DNA of 64,000 nucleotides from Methylotenera sp. (GTDB lineage: Bacteria; Pseudomonadota; Gammaproteobacteria; Burkholderiales; Methylophilaceae): the NCBI GenBank assembly GCA_020622105.1, contig JAHRYP010000001.1, forward strand, positions 125,194-189,193, written 5' to 3'. Under the pieces are notes generated by a model. The model was not told the origin of the DNA and made no database searches. It saw only the letters and a list, made by a program, of their open reading frames with translations. Shown here one piece after another: positions 55,740 through 64,000 of this stretch (position 1 is its first letter; each line of letters starts with the position of its first letter). A program made the position numbers and the translations under genes.

Positions 55740-55810
55740 CTAAAGATTGAGTATTGAATTTTTTGAAATTATATTTGAATTTAAGTGCTTTGCACTTATA
55801 TGGCGGTAAT

Positions 55811-56581
55811 TTAAATAGCGCTTAAATAGTTGGCGATAGTCACAAATTCGGCAACGCCAAGATTCTCGGCACGTTGCTGTGAGTCGATATTGAGTGCAGC
55901 AAATCCGTCATCATCGAGCAAACCTTTAAGTGTGTTGCGTAATGTTTTGCGGCGCTGACCGAAGGCGGCAGTTACGATTTTTGCAAATAGTGCCTCGTCA
56001 TTCGCAACAAATGGCAGCTTGGCGTGCGGTACACAGCGTACAAATGCCGATTCTACTTTCGGTGCAGGATCAAATGCCTCTGGCGGTACTGTAAACAGGT
56101 ATTCCATCTGCAGGCGATATTGCAGCATTACACTTAGTCTGCCGTAAGCCGCAGTGGATGGATGAGCCACCATGCGTTCGACCACTTCGTTTTGCAGCAT
56201 GAAGTGCATATCGGTGATGACTTTTACGTTGTCTAACAGATGAAACAGGATGGGTGTCGAGATGTTGTAGGGCAGGTTGCCTACTACGCGCAGGTTTTCA
56301 CCGAGTGTGCTGAAGTCAAATTTGAGCGCATCTGAGTTATGTATCGTGATATTGTTTTTTGCGTATTCTTTTTGCATCCAGCTAATGATGTCACGGTCGA
56401 CTTCCACCACATGCAGCATATCCAGTTTTTGCAGCAAAGGTTTTGTGAGTGCGCCAAGACCCGGCCCGATTTCGACCATGAGGTCATCTGATTTGGGGGA
56501 AATTGCTGATACCAGACTGTCAATCACCCCTTGATCGGTGAGGAAGTTTTGGCCGAAGCGCTTTTTTGCAACGTGTTTCAT
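55811..56581 (-). CDS. rsmA: 16S rRNA (adenine(1518/1519)-N6)-dimethyltransferase
   Basis: KKRFGQNFLTDQGVIDSLV; VEIGPGLGALTKPLL; VGNLPYNISTPILFHLL. Confidence 0.96.
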   Translation of the reverse strand: MKHVAKKRFGQNFLTDQGVIDSLVSAISPKSDDLMVEIGPGLGALTKPLLQKLDMLHVVEVDRDIISWMQKEYAKNNITIHNSDALKFDFSTLGENLRVVGNLPYNISTPILFHLLDNVKVITDMHFMLQNEVVERMVAHPSTAAYGRLSVMLQYRLQMEYLFTVPPEAFDPAPKVESAFVRCVPHAKLPFVANDEALFAKIVTAAFGQRRKTLRNTLKGLLDDDGFAALNIDSQQRAENLGVAEFVTIANYLSAI

Positions 56582-56593
56582 GTTGAGTGTACT

Positions 56594-57601
56594 TTAGTGT
56601 TTGTTGCTGACTAATGATATAGCCAGTTCAATAGCGGCCAGCAGGCTGCCTATTTCGATGTTGCCGGTGCCGGCAAGATCCAGTGCAGTGCCATGATCGA
56701 CCGAGGTGCGAATAATCGGCAAGCCCAGTGTTACGTTGACGCCCTCGCCAAAGCTGGCGTGTTTGAGCACGGGCAAACCTTGGTCATGGTACATGGCCAG
56801 CACGGCATCTGCTTTACTTAAATGATGTTTGGCAAATAATGTATCTGCCGGTAATGCGCCTACAAGGTTCATGCCTTCTGTACGCAGTTTTTCCAGCACC
56901 GGGTTGATGGTCTCGATTTCTTCGCGACCCAGATAGCCATCTTCACCTGCATGCGGGTTGAGACCAGCCACCAGAATGCGCGGGTTTGCAATGCCAAATT
57001 TGTCGATCAGGTCATGATGTAGAATTCGAATAGTGGTTTCCAGGCTGCTCTGCGTAATTGCTTGTGGCACATCCTTTAACGGCAGGTGTGTGGTAGCTAG
57101 TGCTACGCGCATACCGCCACCGACCAGCATCATCACAACTTGTTCGGTATCGGTTAGCTCAGCGAGAAATTCTGTATGACCACTGAATGCAATACCTGCA
57201 TCATTGATAATGCCTTTGTGCACTGGCGCAGTAACCATAGCATCAAACAGATTGGTGCCGTGCTGGTCAGAGGCACAGCCTAATGCTGCTGTTCTCAGTG
57301 TATTTAATACATATGCACTGTTATGCGCATCTAGTTTTCCGACAATTACCGGCTTGTTTATCGCTTGATGTAAAACTGTGAGCGAGCCGTTGCCGCTATG
57401 CGGCTGATTTTGCTTTTCAGTAAAAGGTTGGATATTGAGTGTGACATCTATTTGCGCAGCACGAGCCTTTAGCATGTCGCTGTCTGCAATGACGACTATT
57501 TGCGCATTTAAGGCTTTATGCGCGAGCAGAACGCACAGGTCAGGACCTATGCCTGCGGGCTCGCCAGCGGTGATGGCAATACGGGGTAGTGTGTTGTTCA
57601 A
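56594..57601 (-). CDS. pdxA: 4-hydroxythreonine-4-phosphate dehydrogenase
   Basis: RIAITAGEPAGIGPDLCVLLA; AGLNPHAGEDGYLGREEIETI; MYHDQGLPVLKHASFGEGVNVTLGLPIIRTSVDHGTA. Confidence 0.96.
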   Translation of the reverse strand: MNNTLPRIAITAGEPAGIGPDLCVLLAHKALNAQIVVIADSDMLKARAAQIDVTLNIQPFTEKQNQPHSGNGSLTVLHQAINKPVIVGKLDAHNSAYVLNTLRTAALGCASDQHGTNLFDAMVTAPVHKGIINDAGIAFSGHTEFLAELTDTEQVVMMLVGGGMRVALATTHLPLKDVPQAITQSSLETTIRILHHDLIDKFGIANPRILVAGLNPHAGEDGYLGREEIETINPVLEKLRTEGMNLVGALPADTLFAKHHLSKADAVLAMYHDQGLPVLKHASFGEGVNVTLGLPIIRTSVDHGTALDLAGTGNIEIGSLLAAIELAISLVSNKH

Positions 57602-57626
57602 ATGGCTGAATAAAAATATTTAAAGT

Positions 57627-58928
57627 TTAAAATTTATCTTCAAGCCTGTACTCGACATAAGCACGGTCACGTAATTCACGTAACCAGTCCTGAAATGCTT
57701 CATCGGCCTTGCGTGCACGGATTTCCTGCCGCGCTTTCAGTCGGGCAGCTTCTTTACTCATATCTTGCTTACGGCGTTCGAGCACTTGAATGACATGCCA
57801 GCCGAATGGGCTACGAACAGGTTCGCTGATCTGGTTATCTTTGAGCTCATTCATGGCTTTTTCAAACTGGGGGACAGTATCTCCGGGATTCACCCAGCCT
57901 AGATCGCCACCATTTGATGCTGTGCCGTCTTCAGAGAATTGGCGTGCAAGCACTTCGAATTTTTCACCATTATCCAAACGGTCTTTGATGTTATCCATTT
58001 TTTGTTTGCCGTCTTTTTCGGATACGATTTCAGTCAGCTTGATCAGGATGTGGCGGGCATGGGTCTGTTCAATGACTAAAGGCGAGTTGCCACCACGTTT
58101 GCTGGTAAGTTTTAATATATGAAAACCGTTTGGGCTACGCAATGCTGGCGTTATATCACCAGCTTGCATGTTTTTTAAGGCATCAAGAAATAATGCGGGT
58201 AGCTGGGCGGCGGCTTTCCAACCCAGATTGCCGCCCTCTAACGCGTTGGGAGCATCAGAGTAACTAGCGGAAACTTTTGCAAAGCTTGCACCATCTTGCA
58301 AGGCCTTGATTGCCTCGTCAACTTTGGCCTTGGCTTTTTGTATTTCTTCTGTGGAGCCTTCTTCTGGGGTGCGGATAAGAATGTGTGAGATTTCAAATTC
58401 ATCACGATTTTCATTGCTGGAGGCTTGAGTAGTCAGGAAGTTATCAATTTCAGATTCACTTACATTCACGCGGCTATCCACTTCGCGTTCGCGCAAGCGT
58501 GCGATGGTAATCTCATTGCGGATATCTGCCCTGAACTTGGCCATGCTGATGCCATCTGCGTTTAATGCGTCGCCAAATTCTTTTACAGTCATCTGGTTTT
58601 GTTCTGCAATACGCTCTATGGTTTTGTCGAGCTGGTTATCATCTACTTTTAGCCCGGTTTGTGCTGCGTACTGCAATTGTAGGGCATCAGAAATCAAACG
58701 CTCTAGAATCTGCTTGCGCAGCACATTTTCCGGAGGCAATTCGGTCCCTTTTTTTGTGAGCTGAGCAGTCAATGTGCGGATGCGGCTTTCCAGCTCCTGT
58801 TCGGTGATCACTGTTTGATCAACGATTGCAACGATGCGATCCATTTTGACTATTTCTGCTGCAGATGCAGTGAAATGGCCGATGCTTAATAAAGTGAATA
58901 ATAAGATTTGAACAAAAATACGCAACAT
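57627..58928 (-). CDS. surA: Periplasmic chaperone / peptidyl-prolyl isomerase SurA
   Basis: Signal peptide, DRIVAIVDQTVITEQELESR, two parvulin domains (ISHILIRTPEEG, ARHILIKLTEIV). Confidence 0.95.
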   Translation of the reverse strand: MLRIFVQILLFTLLSIGHFTASAAEIVKMDRIVAIVDQTVITEQELESRIRTLTAQLTKKGTELPPENVLRKQILERLISDALQLQYAAQTGLKVDDNQLDKTIERIAEQNQMTVKEFGDALNADGISMAKFRADIRNEITIARLREREVDSRVNVSESEIDNFLTTQASSNENRDEFEISHILIRTPEEGSTEEIQKAKAKVDEAIKALQDGASFAKVSASYSDAPNALEGGNLGWKAAAQLPALFLDALKNMQAGDITPALRSPNGFHILKLTSKRGGNSPLVIEQTHARHILIKLTEIVSEKDGKQKMDNIKDRLDNGEKFEVLARQFSEDGTASNGGDLGWVNPGDTVPQFEKAMNELKDNQISEPVRSPFGWHVIQVLERRKQDMSKEAARLKARQEIRARKADEAFQDWLRELRDRAYVEYRLEDKF

Positions 58929-58930
58929 AG

Positions 58931-61729
58931 TTACTCGTAATATGATTGTTGATTAGTATCAGGTATCAGCCCAGTGCTGACATAACCTGGAATATTGCGC
59001 TGGATAATTCTGAGTGGATTCGCGCCGATTGAGGCTAGGCCGCCCAACTCCAGCTGGAAGAAGAAAGCGTAGTTGGCCTCAGCAGTAGCCGTGCTCACAC
59101 GTTGCAGAACAGTTCGCGCTTGCCAGCATCCTGCATCATACTCTAAACCACCAATTGTTTCGATGATTCGATTTTCCCTGAATGAATAGTTGGCACGGCC
59201 AATACCATACCATCCCCTGCCTAAAGGCCATTGCGCAGAGATATCGCTCTGGTCAATAGAATCTTGCCTGTAGCTGTAGCTTAGGTTCAGTACTTTTCCC
59301 GGTTCTGGATTATAACGCCCAGAAATCGTAGAGCGAACTGAATTCGCGTTATCGGTGTTGTATTGCCAGAATGTATCAATTATCCAGCTATTTTTAAGTT
59401 GGGCACTGATGCCGGCGATGATGTCTGAACTGTTGTTTTTACGAGGTTCAATGCCTGGTAATGTAACTTTCTGGTCTGCGAAGTAATAACGCTGGCCTAT
59501 GGAGGCAGACAGGCGTTGCGTGCCGGTGCTGCTTTCGATAAAGCGCGATGTTAAAGCAAAACTGACCTGATTTGCATTGTTAATGCGGTCATTACCTACA
59601 AATTGGTTTTCGCTGAATAGGGAGCTGAAATTCAAGTCGGTGAGGCTGGTATCAAAAACCGGGATATTTGACTGGTCGCGTTCAGGGATATATACATAAA
59701 ACAAGCGCGGTTCCAGTGTCTGCGAATAGCCACGTTTTGCTATTTTAAAATCCCGGTCAAAATACAAGCCACTATCCAGACTGAATATCGGCAAGGTGCG
59801 TTGATATGTTGATTCTTTATACGGGTCGTCATTCACGCTGTAATTGGTATGATGAATGCCAAATTTTGGAGTTACATAACCATAGGTCCGTGCGAACGGA
59901 ATGCTGATGCTGGGGTTTATGGTAGTGCGCGTGCCGGTTACTCGCGGGTCACCCGTTGCAGTGAGCGGTGCATTTTTATTAATATCAAACACTGCCAGTT
60001 GCGAATACAAGTTGGCATTGATGTCACCATAATATTTATTACCTACCAGCGTCATTTGCGGTAAACGTTCGTATGGATATGAATCTTGTTTTAGTGTCTG
60101 GAATTTTTGTGCAATTGCGTTGAAACGCCAGTTTTCATCTGCGTAATCCAAATTAAACTGTTGCGGCAGATTGATTCGGCTGGTGGTGACAATACGTGTA
60201 GACATCTCAGAGAAGTATTGGTCATCTGATACTTTTTCAAGGCTATAACCCGCTGACCAGCCGTTTCCGAAACGGTGCTGATGTTTCAGATTAGCGTAGT
60301 AACGTGTTTCGTTGCTGAGGCTGTCGGTAGGCAGGTATTCTAGATTGCTGGTACCAGAAAAGTTATCTTGCAGATATCTGAATTCACCTTGTAACTGGAT
60401 GCCGCGTTTACTTAGCGCGCGCGTAGCAAGTGTCGCATCCATATTTGGAGCAATGTTCCAGTAATAGGGTACCAAGGCCTCAAAACCACTACGGCTGGTA
60501 CTGCCGATGGTTGGTGCGAGAAAGCCACTCTTACGTTGATCATTGAACGAAAAGCCAATCCACGGTGTGTAGAGTATCGGTATGCCTTTAAATTCAATGC
60601 GTGCATTTTTCGCAGTACCGGAGTCTGTGTAATCATTGAGTGATATTTCGCTGGCCTTAATATACCAGTCATCAACACCGGCTTCACATGTGGTGTAGCG
60701 TGCATCTAACAGGCGCTTTTTGTCTTCACCTTCAAACAGAATCGATCTGGCATCAGCGCGGGCTTTGGTTGAGCGGGCGGTTGTGTTGAGCGTAAATGGG
60801 TTGTTGGATTGGCTGGCACTGAGGTCAGTGACAGGTAAGCCATCAGCTGAAGTGTACGAATCATCACTGCCTAATTGCTGGCTTTGCAGATCGCCCAATC
60901 TTCTGGCAAAAGTCTCAGAACTTACTGTGCGACGTTTTTGCAAGATGGCTGCCATAGGATTAGACATACTGATTGAAGCATCCCGCATTTCACCTACGCT
61001 CTCAGACAGCTGCATGCGCAGCTCTGGGCCGGTGACTTTGGCGTTATCAACTTCTATGCGCACGTTACCAATTGCGTGTAGTTCGTCATTCAGCACATCA
61101 TATTCGAGGCTATCAGCAAAAATATCCTGTTTGTCTTGATGGATAGATGCATTGCCGGTAGAGCGCATTTTGCGGTCTAACTGTAGTTCCAGTTTTTCTC
61201 CATCAATGATGATGCCGCCTTCTGCTACTGCATCTGTCTTGTTAGCAGGCTTACTGGTATTTTTGGCATTACTGCCTTGACCTGCTGTTATTAGCCTAGC
61301 TTCTAATTTCTCAGGAGGCTTATTTAAGCCTTTATTACCTGTTTTTTTACTAGGGGTAACGACATTAGGTGCAATAGCGAGATCTGCTGTATGGCTCTTG
61401 GGTAAATCACTGGTGACTGGAATGATGTCGCCACGCACTGATTTGAGTAATCCATTTTCAAAAACCAGAACGACAAGACGCTGTTCTTTTAGCTCGCTGC
61501 CTACCCGACGCTGATAAACATAATTCCATCGGTCGTCTTGCGAGTTGCTCGGAATTAACGGCACACCCAAAATAGTCTGCACTTGAGGTTTCGTCATGCC
61601 TGGGCGAAGCTGCAATAGCATTGCAGAGTTCAGCACATGATCCTGTGACAAGTTCAGTGCAGCATCGGAAATGGAGCCGTGAGCCATCAGGATGGCAGCA
61701 AGGCTGGCGATGACGCGATTCTTTAGCAT
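58931..61729 (-). CDS. lptD: LPS-assembly protein LptD with an N-terminal BamE-like domain
   Basis: OstA-like segment (QDKQDIFADSLEYDVLNDELHAIGNVRIEV) and LptD barrel (GIPILYTPWIGFSFNDQRKSGFLAPTIGSTSRSGFEALVPYYWNIAPNMDATL); residues 35-104 align to BamE; surA immediately downstream. Confidence 0.93.
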   Translation of the reverse strand: MLKNRVIASLAAILMAHGSISDAALNLSQDHVLNSAMLLQLRPGMTKPQVQTILGVPLIPSNSQDDRWNYVYQRRVGSELKEQRLVVLVFENGLLKSVRGDIIPVTSDLPKSHTADLAIAPNVVTPSKKTGNKGLNKPPEKLEARLITAGQGSNAKNTSKPANKTDAVAEGGIIIDGEKLELQLDRKMRSTGNASIHQDKQDIFADSLEYDVLNDELHAIGNVRIEVDNAKVTGPELRMQLSESVGEMRDASISMSNPMAAILQKRRTVSSETFARRLGDLQSQQLGSDDSYTSADGLPVTDLSASQSNNPFTLNTTARSTKARADARSILFEGEDKKRLLDARYTTCEAGVDDWYIKASEISLNDYTDSGTAKNARIEFKGIPILYTPWIGFSFNDQRKSGFLAPTIGSTSRSGFEALVPYYWNIAPNMDATLATRALSKRGIQLQGEFRYLQDNFSGTSNLEYLPTDSLSNETRYYANLKHQHRFGNGWSAGYSLEKVSDDQYFSEMSTRIVTTSRINLPQQFNLDYADENWRFNAIAQKFQTLKQDSYPYERLPQMTLVGNKYYGDINANLYSQLAVFDINKNAPLTATGDPRVTGTRTTINPSISIPFARTYGYVTPKFGIHHTNYSVNDDPYKESTYQRTLPIFSLDSGLYFDRDFKIAKRGYSQTLEPRLFYVYIPERDQSNIPVFDTSLTDLNFSSLFSENQFVGNDRINNANQVSFALTSRFIESSTGTQRLSASIGQRYYFADQKVTLPGIEPRKNNSSDIIAGISAQLKNSWIIDTFWQYNTDNANSVRSTISGRYNPEPGKVLNLSYSYRQDSIDQSDISAQWPLGRGWYGIGRANYSFRENRIIETIGGLEYDAGCWQARTVLQRVSTATAEANYAFFFQLELGGLASIGANPLRIIQRNIPGYVSTGLIPDTNQQSYYE

Positions 61730-61801
61730 GAAATTACCATTGGAGTGAGCACGGAATGTAGCAGAGAAGTTGAAGGCACGAGTATATAGGCAAACTGTTT
61801 T

Positions 61802-61820
61802 ATTTTATCAGTGATAAAAT
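61802..61820. promoter_or_regulatory. 19-nt perfect palindrome in the lptD/amgK divergent promoter region
   Basis: ATTTTATCA-G-TGATAAAAT. Confidence 0.6.
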
Positions 61821-61864
61821 CTCATAAATTGCAGTTTTTGGCAATCAAAACTTGGCGGCAGCCG

Positions 61865-61885
61865 CTGTAAATTTGACATTTACAG
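61865..61885. promoter_or_regulatory. Second inverted repeat in the lptD/amgK intergenic region
   Basis: CTGTAAAT-TTGAC-ATTTACAG. Confidence 0.55.
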
Positions 61886-61939
61886 GTAGTACCTAGCTGC
61901 TGATTCAGTAAAAAATTATATAAGAGTTGGAATTTTGTT

Positions 61940-63615
<1,676 letters not shown>

Positions 63616-63657
63616 TTACTTAAAAGTTAATCATAAAGCACAGCATAAAAAAACATT

Positions 63658-64000
63658 ATGAATTTATTGGATATCACGGAATTTAAAAACCGACGTCTAG
63701 GCTTGATGCAGAGTATGCAGACAGGTATTGCCATTATTCCGACGTCTCCGGAGGCGATTCGCAATCGTGATAGTCATTACCCATATCGCTTCGATAGTTA
63801 CTTTTATTATCTTACCGGTTTTAAAGAACCTGAGTCATTGCTGGTGCTGCTTGCCGGTGATGTGAAAAAAGGTCAGGTACCGAAAAGTATTTTATTCTGC
63901 CGCGATAAAGACATGGAACGCGAGATCTGGGATGGTTTCCGTTTTGGCCCTGCCGCTGTAGTTGCCGAGTTTGGTTTTGATGAGGCGTATTCGATTACTC
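63658..64000 (+). CDS. pepP: Xaa-Pro aminopeptidase, truncated at window end
   Basis: ATG at 63658; translation MNLLDITEFKNRRLGLMQSMQTGIAIIPTSPEAIRNRDSHYPYRFDSYFYYLTGFKEPESLLVLL. Confidence 0.85.
   Translation, partial: MNLLDITEFKNRRLGLMQSMQTGIAIIPTSPEAIRNRDSHYPYRFDSYFYYLTGFKEPESLLVLLAGDVKKGQVPKSILFCRDKDMEREIWDGFRFGPAAVVAEFGFDEAYSIT

Noticed and set aside
55782-55798. TAAGTGC-ttt-GCACTTA hairpin between rsmA and adk
   Set aside because: Short stem and no T-run in the direction of transcription; no functional call made.

Overview
A 64 kb, gene-dense chromosomal segment that reads as betaproteobacterial (Methylophilaceae-like by gene content and order; inference only). It holds about 60 genes, mostly housekeeping: an LPS core/heptose locus (glycosyltransferases, waaL-like, waaF, hldE, gmhA, hldD), hemH-hrcA, nadK-recN, fur/bamE, dapB, carA-carB, greA, rlmE-ftsH-folP-glmM, a PAP2 phosphatase plus GT4 pair, hemerythrin, envC-like/gpmI, rhodanese-grxC-secB-gpsA, bioBFHCD, an M48/TPR protease, nadD-proA-holA-lptE-leuS, adk, rsmA-pdxA-surA-lptD, amgK-murU and the start of pepP. 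I saw no tRNA, rRNA, CRISPR or transposase genes. The strongest unusual signals are: (1) an LptD whose N-terminus carries a BamE-like domain, about 66% identical by hand alignment to the stand-alone BamE encoded 41 kb away, with similarity continuing into the linker; (2) four copies of a 190-265 bp intergenic element with constant architecture (6-bp hairpin, perfect 14-bp hairpin, long nested stem) whose arm sequences differ between copies while staying complementary; (3) a carB gene disrupted by a cluster of about seven small indels within roughly 180 bp; (4) a 161-bp terminally inverted element between carA and carB whose left end supplies the carA stop codon; (5) 11-bp-phased, Pho-box-like sites before adjacent lipid-phosphatase and glycosyltransferase genes. 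All calls come from reading the sequence and the ORF track; no searches were run.
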